A stretch of 8,254 nt of DNA, taken from Rubrobacter sp. Lineage in GTDB: Bacteria; Actinomycetota; Rubrobacteria; Rubrobacterales; Rubrobacteraceae. Shown here in pieces: positions 1-5,947 of this stretch (positions within the stretch are counted from its first letter, which is position 1; every line of letters starts with the position of its first letter). The notes under the pieces are model-generated. The model was not told where the DNA came from. It was given only the letters and a program-made list of their open reading frames with translations, and searched no databases. Location of the stretch: NCBI GenBank assembly GCA_013815575.1, contig JACDFX010000050.1, positions 1 to 8,254 of the forward strand. Reading direction: 5' to 3'. The position numbers and the translations under genes are program-made.

Positions 1-1
1 C

Positions 2-205
2 CTCTGCGCCGACTTTCTCGAAACCAGCCGCAAACTCGGCCCATACCCCGAACCGGATTACGGGGCACTGGCGGCAACCCTACCCCCCGGCTCCCACGCG
101 GACGCCGGCCACGCCGCAAGCCACGCCCGCCTCCTGACGGCCCGCGGCCTCGACCAGACGTCCGCGAACAAAGCGGCGCTCACCCAAGCCTTCTCCCTCC
201 TGTAG
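2..205 (+). CDS. C-terminal end of an unidentified protein (possibly an HD-type hydrolase), 5' end outside the window
   Basis: An open frame enters from the left edge and stops at TAG 203-205, giving the last 67 residues of a protein. The composition looks like real protein: a Cys-Ala-Asp-Phe-Leu-Glu stretch, a Pro/Tyr-rich turn, an Ala/His-rich segment and an amphipathic last helix ending FSLL. The ADFLETSR segment and the closing 'LLTARGLDQTSANKAAL' loosely resemble the C-terminal part of YqeK-type HD phosphohydrolases (ADxxExxR, then a closing helix with a 'G..(h)..T..A' pattern). This is a weak resemblance from memory; no HD metal motif lies in the visible part. No T-rich terminator follows, and the next gene starts 141 nt downstream. 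The coding call is moderately sure; the function is a guess. Confidence 0.5.
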   Translation, partial: LCADFLETSRKLGPYPEPDYGALAATLPPGSHADAGHAASHARLLTARGLDQTSANKAALTQAFSLL

Positions 206-292
206 CTAGGCTGGGAGCCCTCGAAGGGGACGTGCTGACAAGCGGGCCCGAAGGGCGCGGCGGGCAGATAAGCTGGCGGAGCCGGCGTGCTG

Positions 293-298
293 TAAAAT
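293..298 (+). promoter_or_regulatory. Candidate -10 element for the pspC-UDG-tsaE-tsaB-rimI operon
   Basis: TAAAAT at 293-298 differs from TATAAT at one position and stands out in very GC-rich DNA. It would place transcription start near 305, about 42 nt before the chosen TTG start at 347. No good TTGACA-like -35 is seen 16-18 nt upstream, so this is a weak or activator-dependent promoter, or a chance match. Confidence 0.35.
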
Positions 299-346
299 CT
301 TGGCACTCGAACGGTGGCCCCGCGGGGGGCCGGGGAGGTAATCGTT

Positions 347-547
347 TTGCGTTTTCAGAGGGCAAAGAGGGATCGCTGGTTGCTCGGCGTGTGTGGTGGG
401 TTGGCCCGGTCTCAGGGATGGAACCCGAACGTGGTGCGGCTCGTGACGGCCGTACTCGCCATCGTGATCCCCGGCTTCAGCCTCATCCCGGTGCTCATCG
501 CCTACATCATCCTTGGTGCGACCCTGCCGGAGAGCGACGAGTTCTAG
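347..547 (+). CDS. Small PspC-domain membrane protein
   Basis: This 66-residue protein is almost entirely a PspC domain. A basic N-terminus (RFQRAKRDRWL) leads into the family signature LLGVCGGLARSQGWNPNVVRL, near residues 11-31, followed by a hydrophobic membrane segment at about residues 32-60 broken by a Pro-Gly turn, and a C-terminal LPESDEF. PspC domains occur alone or fused in envelope-stress and other membrane proteins; a precise role cannot be given for this stand-alone form. I chose TTG 347 because GGGGAGG at 332-338 sits 8 nt upstream and the product begins where PspC domains normally begin; GTG 314 would add 11 unconserved residues. It is the first gene of the run, with the next start 4 nt after its stop. 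The domain call is confident and the start fairly so. Confidence 0.85.
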   Translation: MRFQRAKRDRWLLGVCGGLARSQGWNPNVVRLVTAVLAIVIPGFSLIPVLIAYIILGATLPESDEF

Positions 548-551
548 GGGC

Positions 552-1178
552 TTGGAGTTCGCGGAGGCCCAGAAGGAGGCTTTGGGTTGCATGAAGTGCG
601 GCCTGAGCCAGTCGAGGACGCGGGTCGTCTTTGGCGAGGGGCCGCTGAACGCCGGCCTCTTCATCGTCGGTGAGGCGCCGGGCTTCAACGAGGATGCGCA
701 GGGCAAGCCCTTTATGGGCGCCTCGGGGATGCTTCTGGACCGGCTGCTCGACTCGGTTGGGGTCGGGCGGGACGGGGCCTACCTGACCACGCTAGTGAAG
801 TGCCGCCCGCCGGGGGCGCCCCCCCGGGCGCCGAAGCCGGCGGAGATCAGTACCTGCCGGCCCTACCTCCTCTCCCAGCTCGCCGCCGTGGACCCGCTGG
901 TGGTCGTGGCGATGGGGGACCTCGCGAGCCGGGTGCTCACCGGGAGAAAGGAGTCCGCCGCCCGCATCCGGGGCCGGGCCATCCCCCTGGACGGCCGCTA
1001 CGTCTTCCCGACGCTCTCCCTCTCGCGGGCGCTCTACACCCCGGCCGACCGGGCACTCCTCCTGTCGGACTTCTCCCGCCTGCCGGAACTTCTGGCCGCC
1101 GAGCGTCCCTCCACCTACGAGACCCTGAACGTCACCCGCTCCGAGGAGCCCGAACCCCTCCAGCCGGGGCTCTGGTAG
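552..1178 (+). CDS. Family 4 uracil-DNA-glycosylase-like iron-sulfur protein with altered active site
   Basis: This 208-residue protein has the family 4 (UDGa) layout; normal members excise uracil from DNA as the first step of base excision repair. All four cluster cysteines are visible: C13 and C16 (CxxC), C84 in VKCRPP and C102. Motif 1, GEAPGFNEDAQGKPFMG at 40-56, is intact, including E41 and F54. Two expected uracil-pocket residues are not. The strand normally reading N-x-VKCRPP has Thr at position 80, and the usual motif after FPT, H-P-(S/A), is replaced by S156-L-S. From memory, these match Asn80 and His155 of the Thermus enzyme. It may be catalytically altered, structural, or use another base or residue. 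TTG 552 is preferred over ATG 591 because it keeps C13. An AAGGAGG at 573-579 would serve ATG 591, so the start is not settled. It follows pspC by 4 nt. Confidence 0.85.
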   Translation: MEFAEAQKEALGCMKCGLSQSRTRVVFGEGPLNAGLFIVGEAPGFNEDAQGKPFMGASGMLLDRLLDSVGVGRDGAYLTTLVKCRPPGAPPRAPKPAEISTCRPYLLSQLAAVDPLVVVAMGDLASRVLTGRKESAARIRGRAIPLDGRYVFPTLSLSRALYTPADRALLLSDFSRLPELLAAERPSTYETLNVTRSEEPEPLQPGLW

Positions 1179-1195
1179 AGACCGGAGGCCCCGCC

Positions 1196-1639
1196 GTGGA
1201 GGTCGCCGGCCTCGACGAGGCCGCGCTTTCGAGCCTCGCCGGCCGCGTGGCCGACGTGCTGGTTCCCGGCGACGTTGTCGTCCTCTCCGGGCCCGTCGGC
1301 GCCGGCAAGACGACCTTCGTCCGGGCCGCCGCCCGCTCTTTGGGCGTCAGGGGGCGGGTCACGAGCCCGACCTACCAGTTCGCCCGCGGCTACGAGGCCG
1401 AATCGCACGGGCGCCGTTTTACCGTCAACCACCTGGACCTCTACCGGCTGGAGGGCATCGAGGCGCCGGACGTCCTGGAGATAGACGACTACCTGGGGGC
1501 GGATGCCGTGACGTTTATCGAGTGGGCCGAGCCCGCGCTCGGCGCCATCGAGGACCCGACGGTCGTTCACCTTGACCACGAAACTCCGGGGACCCGCCGC
1601 GCGACCATCGAGGGTCCCGTCGCGGGGCGGATGTGCTGA
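1196..1639 (+). CDS. tsaE: TsaE, tRNA t6A37 biosynthesis ATPase
   Basis: TsaE (YjeE family) is the P-loop ATPase that binds the TsaB-TsaD complex and is needed for repeated cycles of threonylcarbamoyl transfer to A37 of ANN-decoding tRNAs in the cytoplasm. The 147-residue product is of normal size. It has the Walker A motif GPVGAGKT at 32-39, the family SPTY at 57-60, HLDLYRL at 79-85 and EWAE at 109-112, all in the expected order. GTG 1196 is chosen because GGAGG (1184-1188) lies 7 nt upstream and the N-terminus then matches family length; the open frame extends far upstream only because of high GC. It starts 17 nt after the glycosylase-like gene, and its last 7 nt overlap tsaB, which suggests translational coupling with its complex partner. 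Confidence 0.95.
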   Translation: MEVAGLDEAALSSLAGRVADVLVPGDVVVLSGPVGAGKTTFVRAAARSLGVRGRVTSPTYQFARGYEAESHGRRFTVNHLDLYRLEGIEAPDVLEIDDYLGADAVTFIEWAEPALGAIEDPTVVHLDHETPGTRRATIEGPVAGRMC

Positions 1640-2310
1640 TCCTGGCGCTCGACGCCTCCACCCCCGTCACGACGGTCGCCCTCGCCAGGGCGGAGAACCG
1701 GGAAGTCCTGGCCGAGGTCGCCGTGTCCGCCGGCGGCCCCTCAGGCGGCGCTTCCGAAGCCTTGCTCCCCGGTGTCCACGCCGTTCTGGACCTCGCGGGC
1801 GAGGAGCTCTCCGCCGTCGGGCGCGTGCTCTGCGGGGTCGGCCCCGGTACCTTCACCGGCATCCGCATCGCGGCTGCCACGGCCCGCGCCCTCTCCTTGG
1901 GAACCGGCGCGGCCCTCGCCAAGAACTCCACCCTGAACGCACTTGCCGCCCCCGCGCTCTCGTGCCGCCCGGACGTCCTCGCCATCATCGACGCCAGGAG
2001 GGGCCAGGTCTTCGTCCGGAGGTTCTCGACGGAGGGGCCGACGACCGGCATCCTCGTTGTGAAACCCGAAGAGCTTCTGGCGGAGGGGCGCCCGCTCGTC
2101 GTGGGGGACGGCGCGGTTCGCTACAGGGGGGCGCTCGAAGGGCTCGGCCACATTCCCCCGGACGGCTCGCCGCTGCACCGGGTCTCGGCGGTGGGGCACG
2201 TGATCTCGGCTGACCTCTCGCCGGTGGCCCCCGAAGACCTCGTCCCCATCTACGTCCGCGAGCCGGACGCCGAGGTCCGCCGCGACCTGAACCCCTGGGG
2301 CCGTTCGTGA
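1633..2310 (+). CDS. tsaB: TsaB, tRNA t6A37 biosynthesis partner of TsaD
   Basis: TsaB (YeaZ) is the ASKHA-fold, non-catalytic partner that dimerises with TsaD and recruits TsaE for t6A37 formation. The 225-residue product opens with ILALDAST, the first phosphate-loop strand of the fold. The family signature GVGPGTFTGIRI lies at residues 68-79, preceded by an S-E-x-LLP helix at 41-46. The length is normal. Start GTG 1633 lies inside the end of tsaE (stop TGA 1637-1639); GGGGCGG just upstream is a weak, very close ribosome site, so initiation probably depends on ribosomes finishing tsaE. Its own stop overlaps the rimI start by 4 nt (GTGA). Nothing is truncated. Confidence 0.94.
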   Translation: MLILALDASTPVTTVALARAENREVLAEVAVSAGGPSGGASEALLPGVHAVLDLAGEELSAVGRVLCGVGPGTFTGIRIAAATARALSLGTGAALAKNSTLNALAAPALSCRPDVLAIIDARRGQVFVRRFSTEGPTTGILVVKPEELLAEGRPLVVGDGAVRYRGALEGLGHIPPDGSPLHRVSAVGHVISADLSPVAPEDLVPIYVREPDAEVRRDLNPWGRS

Positions 2311-2765
2311 CGGAGGCCGGGACGGGGCCGTTCCTGCGCCGGATGAAGCCCTCTGAGCTGTCGGCGGCGATGGAGGTGGACAGGCGCTCGTTGCCGAAGC
2401 CGTGGAGCGAGAGGATCTGGCGCGACGAGCTAGAGAGCCCCTTCGGCCTCTACCTCGTCCTGGAGCAGGGGGACGAAGTGATCGGGCAGATAGGCGTCCG
2501 CAGCGTGCTGGACGAGCTTCACATCACGACCATCGCCGTCCTCCCCGAGCACCGCCGCCGCGGCCACGCCCGCGTCCTGATCGGTGCCGCGTTGGCAGCC
2601 TACCCCGACGCCCGTTTCGTCCACCTGGAGGTCCGGCCCACCAACAGGACGGCCCGCGCTCTATACGCCTCGCTCGGTTTCAGGGAGACCGGTCGCAGGC
2701 CCCGCTACTACGGGGACGAGGACGCGGTGCTCATGACCCTTGATCTCTTGGAGGGTCGTCCGTAA
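2307..2765 (+). CDS. rimI: RimI-family GNAT N-acetyltransferase
   Basis: RimI acetylates the N-terminal alanine of ribosomal protein S18 in E. coli; actinobacterial relatives are broader protein N-terminal acetyltransferases. The 152-residue GNAT domain shows IAVLPEHRRRGHARVLI at about 76-92, with the acetyl-CoA loop R83-x-x-G86-x-A88. LEVR is at 107-110, N113 precedes ALY at 118-120, and the closing pattern is LGF-x5-R-x2-YY. E108 and Y120 have the 12-residue spacing of the catalytic Glu and Tyr described for RimI (residues 103 and 115, from memory). GTG 2307 overlaps the tsaB stop by 4 nt; ATG 2343 would give a shorter form that also keeps the GNAT core. rimI next to t6A genes is a common bacterial arrangement. 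The last 35 nt overlap a convergent gene. Confidence 0.92.
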   Translation: MTEAGTGPFLRRMKPSELSAAMEVDRRSLPKPWSERIWRDELESPFGLYLVLEQGDEVIGQIGVRSVLDELHITTIAVLPEHRRRGHARVLIGAALAAYPDARFVHLEVRPTNRTARALYASLGFRETGRRPRYYGDEDAVLMTLDLLEGRP

Positions 2766-2991
2766 ACCCCCGCTGCCTCGCCCGCTCCCGACGGGCCTCC
2801 GCGCGCCGGCGCAACTCCTCCGGCGGGTCGAATGGCTTCAGGAGGAGCAGGGTCGGGGCCGCGCACGCCAGAAAAGAGACGAAGAGGCCGGCCGCGATCA
2901 GGGGGTCCACCGGCCCACGCAAAACGTAGATGGAGAACATGACCAACATGATCAGCGAGATCAGGGCAAACATAAGCGAGTAAGTCCGCAT
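2731..2991 (-). CDS. Small two-helix membrane protein, function unknown
   Basis: I do not recognise this 86-residue protein. Two hydrophobic segments are clear, at about residues 4-24 (YSLMFALISLIMLVMFSIYVL) and 30-52, joined by a short RGPVDP turn. A strongly charged tail follows at 55-86, rich in Arg, Glu and Asp (PPEELRRRAEARRERARQR), probably cytoplasmic and helical. The hydrophobic pattern fits a real membrane protein better than a shadow frame. No Shine-Dalgarno precedes ATG 2991, but TATACT lies 6 nt upstream, which fits a leaderless transcript. It runs against the t6A operon, and its last 35 nt overlap the end of rimI, so the two transcripts are antisense to each other there. It sits between rimI and tsaD. 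Confidence 0.7.
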   Translation of the reverse strand: MRTYSLMFALISLIMLVMFSIYVLRGPVDPLIAAGLFVSFLACAAPTLLLLKPFDPPEELRRRAEARRERARQRGFTDDPPRDQGS

Positions 2992-2997
2992 AAGAAG

Positions 2998-3028
2998 AGT
3001 ATAGCGCTCCGGTTCGTAAGCCCGGCAA
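2998..3028 (-). promoter_or_regulatory. Leaderless promoter for the minus-strand membrane protein gene
   Basis: Read on the minus strand, TATACT (3003-2998) is followed by 6 nt and then ATG 2991, so the expected start of transcription falls on or next to the start codon. A TTGCCG at 3028-3023 could be the -35, with a long 19 nt spacer. There is no ribosome binding site in between, which fits a leaderless mRNA. Confidence 0.45.
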
Positions 3029-3082
3029 CGGCCTTCACACCAAAGTACTCGTGGAAGCCCCGCCGTCCCGCCCCGGACAGAA

Positions 3083-3145
3083 AGAAGCCCCCCGACGTGT
3101 TGTGCAAGCGGAGGGGGATTCCCTGCTTCGCCGGGGGGTTCTCCT
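3083..3145. repeat. GC-rich inverted repeat in the intergenic stretch before tsaD
   Basis: The stretch 2992-3287, about 296 nt between two divergent genes, holds no gene I can support. It does contain a foldable element. CCCCCCG at 3088-3094 pairs with CGGGGGG at 3132-3138, with partly matching flanks (AAGAAG on one side, CTCCTT on the other). Inside, AAGC (3106-3109) and AGGG (3112-3115) pair with CCCT (3121-3124) and GCTT (3125-3128), with a GG bulge and a 5 nt loop. It has no good T-tract on either strand, so it is a poor intrinsic terminator. It could be a leader RNA, an interspersed repeat or a chance fold of G/C runs. Confidence 0.4.
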
Positions 3146-3274
3146 TCATTATCGGGTTGCCGCGTTAAGGACGGGTGACGTTCGTGTATCGATTACGTTG
3201 CGGCGCGGAATTTCTCGCGGACGGAGGGGCATATCCGGCCCCGGCAAGGCCGCGGCGGCGCCGGGCCGGGGTGC

Positions 3275-3280
3275 TATAAC
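3275..3280 (+). promoter_or_regulatory. -10 element of a leaderless tsaD promoter
   Basis: TATAAC at 3275-3280 is followed by 7 nt and then ATG 3288, the spacing expected when transcription begins at the start codon. No Shine-Dalgarno is present just upstream of the ATG. No recognisable -35 lies 16-18 nt upstream; that space is filled by a GC palindrome in which CCCCGGC (3239-3245) pairs with GCCGGGG (3265-3271). The promoter may therefore be weak or need an activator. Confidence 0.55.
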
Positions 3281-3287
3281 CCCTGGC

Positions 3288-4274
3288 ATGATCCTCGCCA
3301 TAGAGACCTCCTGCGACGACACCTGTGCCGCCGTCCTCGCGCCCGACGGCCGGAGGGCCCTCTCGAACGTGGTCCACACCCAGACCGAGCACGCCCGTTA
3401 CGGTGGCGTCGTCCCCGAGGTGGCCTCCCGCGCCCACCTCGAACGCCTGGACGGCGTGGTCGAAAAGGCGCTCGCCGACGCGGACGTGGACCTCGACGGC
3501 GTGACGAGCGTGGCCGTGACGGTGCGGCCGGGCCTGATCGGGGCTCTTCTGGTCGGCGTCTCGGCCGCGAAGGGGCTTGCCTACGCCCGCCGGTTGCCGC
3601 TAGTCCCGGTTGACCATCTGGAGGGCCACGTCGCGGCGGCCTACCTCGCCGAGCCCGACCTCGAGCCGCCGTTCGTCGCCCTGATCGCCTCCGGCGGGCA
3701 CACCGCCCTCTACTTCGTGGACGAAGACGGCATGCGCCTGCTCGGCGAGACGCTGGACGACGCCGCGGGCGAGGCCCTGGACAAGGGCGCCCGGATGCTC
3801 GGCCTCGGCTTCCCAGGGGGGCCGGAGATCTCCAGGGTAGCGCAGAACGGGGACCCGGCCCGCCACGACTTCCCCGTCGGCCTCAGGGATAAGAACAACC
3901 TGGACTTCAGCTTCTCCGGCCTCAAGACGAGCCTCCTCTACAAGCTGAAAGCGCTAGACGAGAACGGGGCGCGCGAAGAGCTGCCACACCTTGCCGCCGG
4001 CTACGAGGCGGCCGTGGTCGAGGCCCTCTCCCGCAAGCTCCTGCGCGCCGCCGACGCGCGTAACATCCCCACGGTCGTCGCCGCCGGGGGCGTCGCCGCC
4101 AACGGGCTCCTGCGTCGCACCCTGCGAGAGGAGTGCGACCGTCGCGGCCTCCGTCTCGTCGTCCCGCCCCCCGAGCTGTGCACGGACAACGCGGCCATGA
4201 TCGGGGCTGCGGCCCCGCTCTCGCGCGCCGTCTCCTTCCCGGATTACCTGGCGCTCAACGCCCGAAGCGTGTAG
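3288..4274 (+). CDS. tsaD: TsaD, catalytic subunit of tRNA t6A37 threonylcarbamoyltransferase
   Basis: TsaD (Kae1/YgjD family) moves the threonylcarbamoyl group from threonylcarbamoyl-AMP to N6 of A37 in ANN-reading tRNAs, with TsaB and TsaE encoded just upstream. The product is 328 residues, close to family size. Visible motifs are ILAIETSCDDT at 2-12, YGGVVPEVASRAH at 38-50, the metal-binding HLEGH at 110-114 (H110, H114), SGGHT at 135-139, DDAAGEALDK at 157-166, GGVAAN at 267-272 and TDNAAMIG at 299-306 with metal ligand D300. One oddity is VRPGL at 79-83, where most relatives have GPGL. ATG 3288 is chosen because the conserved ILAIETS strand begins at once; the open frame back to 3051 has no family similarity. 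It is the only t6A gene here outside the operon and appears leaderless. Confidence 0.96.
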   Translation: MILAIETSCDDTCAAVLAPDGRRALSNVVHTQTEHARYGGVVPEVASRAHLERLDGVVEKALADADVDLDGVTSVAVTVRPGLIGALLVGVSAAKGLAYARRLPLVPVDHLEGHVAAAYLAEPDLEPPFVALIASGGHTALYFVDEDGMRLLGETLDDAAGEALDKGARMLGLGFPGGPEISRVAQNGDPARHDFPVGLRDKNNLDFSFSGLKTSLLYKLKALDENGAREELPHLAAGYEAAVVEALSRKLLRAADARNIPTVVAAGGVAANGLLRRTLREECDRRGLRLVVPPPELCTDNAAMIGAAAPLSRAVSFPDYLALNARSV

Positions 4275-4277
4275 GGA

Positions 4278-4315
4278 CACCTGCCCGCCGGGGCCGTTGG
4301 CCGACCAGGTGGCCA
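4278..4315. repeat. Inverted repeats between tsaD and the M23 peptidase gene
   Basis: Four nt after the tsaD stop, CACCTG (4278-4283) can pair with CAGGTG (4306-4311), enclosing a small GGCC-GTT-GGCC hairpin. An alternative pairing is TGGCC (4298-4302) with GGCCA (4311-4315), spaced by 8 nt as in an operator. There is no T-tract, so an intrinsic terminator is unlikely. The remainder to 4390 has a TTGACG at 4323-4328 but no convincing -10 at the right distance. Confidence 0.25.
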
Positions 4316-4390
4316 CGAACCCTTGACGGGTGCGGGGGGATCTGTGAGAGTGGGTGCGTCTGTTGGAGGATCGTCGGGAAGGGGTGACGG

Positions 4391-5872
4391 GTGCCGCGGT
4401 TCGGCTGGATGAGGCTCGCCTACCTGCTCTTCGTCCTGACCATCCTGCTGGCCCTCGCGCGCGTGGGTGACCCCGACGCCGAGGCCCGCTCCCTGGCCGC
4501 GCAGGTGGGTGAAGCAGACCACCCGGAAACCCCGCCCGGGCAGCGCGAGACCCCGCCGGCCCCGCGGTTGACTGAGGATGTGATCTCCTACCTGGAAAAC
4601 GCCCGGGGAAGCACGGGACATCCGGATGTCGGCCCGAACATCGCCGAGCCCCGCATCCCCCCGGCCCCGGTCCCCGACGACGCTGATCAGCGACGTACCG
4701 TGGCCGAACGAGAAGGCCCGGAGGACAAAGTACAGAAAGCTGCCGCGACCAAACCGCCGGTCTTCTACCGTCCGACCGACACTGACGCCGCGCCGGATGC
4801 CGGGCCGGTCTGCGGGAACCTCGAGGGTGCGCCGAAGAGCGGCAGGGTCATGTTCCCCCTGGAGAAGCGTTTTTACTACTCGTATGAGGACACGTGGGGG
4901 GCGCCGCGCACGCAGGGTGGGCACGAGGGAACGGACCTCATGACCCCGTCCGGCGTCCCGGAGTACGCCGTTACAGACGGCACCGTGGTCCCGGTCGCGG
5001 GGTCCGACACGGACGGATGGAACACTCTGGGCGGCTACACGGTCATGGTCCGGGCGGACTACTCCATAGGCCCGGTTCAGCAGGGCGATCTCTTCTACTA
5101 CGCGCACCTGGAGCGGGAGGGCGCCCTGCCCGTCGGCGCCAGGGTCCAGGCCGGGCAGGTAGTCGGCTACGCCGGCGACACGGGCCAGGGCCCGCCCGTC
5201 ACGCGCGGCCTCTTTCCGCCGCACCTGCACCTCGGTTGGTACGACGCGGGCGGCGCCAGGGAAGAGGCCGACTCCGGCGCCATGAACCCGTACCCGCTTC
5301 TGGAGTGGATCAAGGCGAACGGCGGCGCCGTTACCGGCAACTCCGACGCCCGCTTCTGCGAGGCCCCGAGACCCGCCCCGCCGATCTCCTCCAGCCCCGA
5401 CGAAGCACCCTCCAACCCGGGCATCAGCCCCGACCTCGACACCGGCTCGAACGACCCCAAACCGAGTCCGGCCCAGAGGGAGGCCCGCGAGACCGATGCG
5501 AAGCCGGATCCCACCGCCGAAAAGAACGCCCGCCAAGAGAATTCTCCTGTAAAGAACCCGCCCCGCCAGAACCGCCCTGAAGAACAGCCCCAGAGAGATC
5601 CCGACAACGCCCCGGCAAAACCCCCGAGCTCGAACGGGCCGGAAGTGGACGAACCTCCAAAACCAAACCAACCGGCTCCCGAACCAGAGAAACAGGAACG
5701 GCCGCCCCCCAAACCCGGACCTAGTCCGCCGTCGGAACCGGCAGTTGACCAATACGACGATGCCGCGGGAGCCGTGCCGGGACCCCAGGCCAACAGCAAA
5801 GGGGCTCGAACGGGCGAACCAACCCCCGGCGCACCCCCGGAAAGAACCACCCGTAACACCAACGCCAAATAA
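4391..5872 (+). CDS. Membrane-anchored or secreted M23 (LytM-type) metallopeptidase with long disordered tail
   Basis: This 493-residue protein carries a central M23 peptidase domain; such enzymes cut peptide cross-links of peptidoglycan outside the cell. A short basic start and a hydrophobic segment at about 8-24 form a signal anchor or signal peptide. A Pro/Glu-rich linker follows to about 140. The peptidase domain, about 145-310, has the zinc motif H178-x3-D182 (HEGTD), YYAHL with H239, and HLH at 278-280, so the active site looks complete. C141 and C323 flank the domain and could pair. Residues from about 325 to the end are low-complexity, rich in Pro, Glu, Lys, Asn and Ser, with no folded domain seen; their DNA is visibly richer in A than the rest of the gene. 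GTG 4391 has GGGAAGGGG (4376-4384) 6 nt upstream. The gene starts 116 nt after tsaD. It could also be an inactive LytM regulator, but the complete metal site argues against that. Confidence 0.9.
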   Translation: MPRFGWMRLAYLLFVLTILLALARVGDPDAEARSLAAQVGEADHPETPPGQRETPPAPRLTEDVISYLENARGSTGHPDVGPNIAEPRIPPAPVPDDADQRRTVAEREGPEDKVQKAAATKPPVFYRPTDTDAAPDAGPVCGNLEGAPKSGRVMFPLEKRFYYSYEDTWGAPRTQGGHEGTDLMTPSGVPEYAVTDGTVVPVAGSDTDGWNTLGGYTVMVRADYSIGPVQQGDLFYYAHLEREGALPVGARVQAGQVVGYAGDTGQGPPVTRGLFPPHLHLGWYDAGGAREEADSGAMNPYPLLEWIKANGGAVTGNSDARFCEAPRPAPPISSSPDEAPSNPGISPDLDTGSNDPKPSPAQREARETDAKPDPTAEKNARQENSPVKNPPRQNRPEEQPQRDPDNAPAKPPSSNGPEVDEPPKPNQPAPEPEKQERPPPKPGPSPPSEPAVDQYDDAAGAVPGPQANSKGARTGEPTPGAPPERTTRNTNAK

Positions 5873-5947
5873 ACGGTCCCCGCAACCGATTCGGACAGCG
5901 ATCCACCAAGAATTCTCCGCGCGACGAAACTCGGGGTTCACCGTTTA
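5870..5947. repeat. Inverted repeat carrying the stop codons of two convergent genes
   Basis: TAAACGGT at 5870-5877 on the + strand reappears as TAAACGGT on the minus strand at 5947-5940. The inner arms CCCCG (5878-5882) and CGGGG (5932-5936) also pair, with a 3 nt bulge (5937-5939). The loop is about 49 nt. The TAA at each outer end is the stop codon of the M23 gene (+) and of the zinc-ribbon gene (-). No T-tract follows either arm, so if this ends transcription it is not a standard intrinsic terminator. Confidence 0.45.

Noticed and set aside
301..308. TGGCACTC, identical to one arm of the groL CIRCE, upstream of pspC
   Set aside because: There is no GAGTGCCA arm 9 nt away, so it is a half-site likely due to chance.
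800..1195. Upstream extension of the tsaE frame
   Set aside because: It lies entirely over the UDG-like gene in another frame and adds only Pro/Gly/Arg-rich sequence.
3008..3025. CCGGTTCGTAAGCCCGG, reminiscent of a tRNA T-arm
   Set aside because: No acceptor, D or anticodon stems can be built around it on either strand.
2961..3149. 62-codon minus-strand frame (MKENPPAKQG...) across the foldable element
   Set aside because: No ribosome site or promoter; it overlaps the start of the membrane protein gene on the same strand in another frame; and it spans G/C runs that explain its composition. A gene remnant cannot be fully excluded.
3051..3287. N-terminal extension of tsaD in the same frame
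   Set aside because: The extra 79 residues are Arg/Gly-rich and unrelated to TsaD, and the family begins exactly at ATG 3288.
4244..5941. 565-codon open frame antisense to the M23 gene
   Set aside because: The product is Arg/Gly/Val-rich low-complexity sequence with no motif, while the opposite strand has a complete M23 active site.
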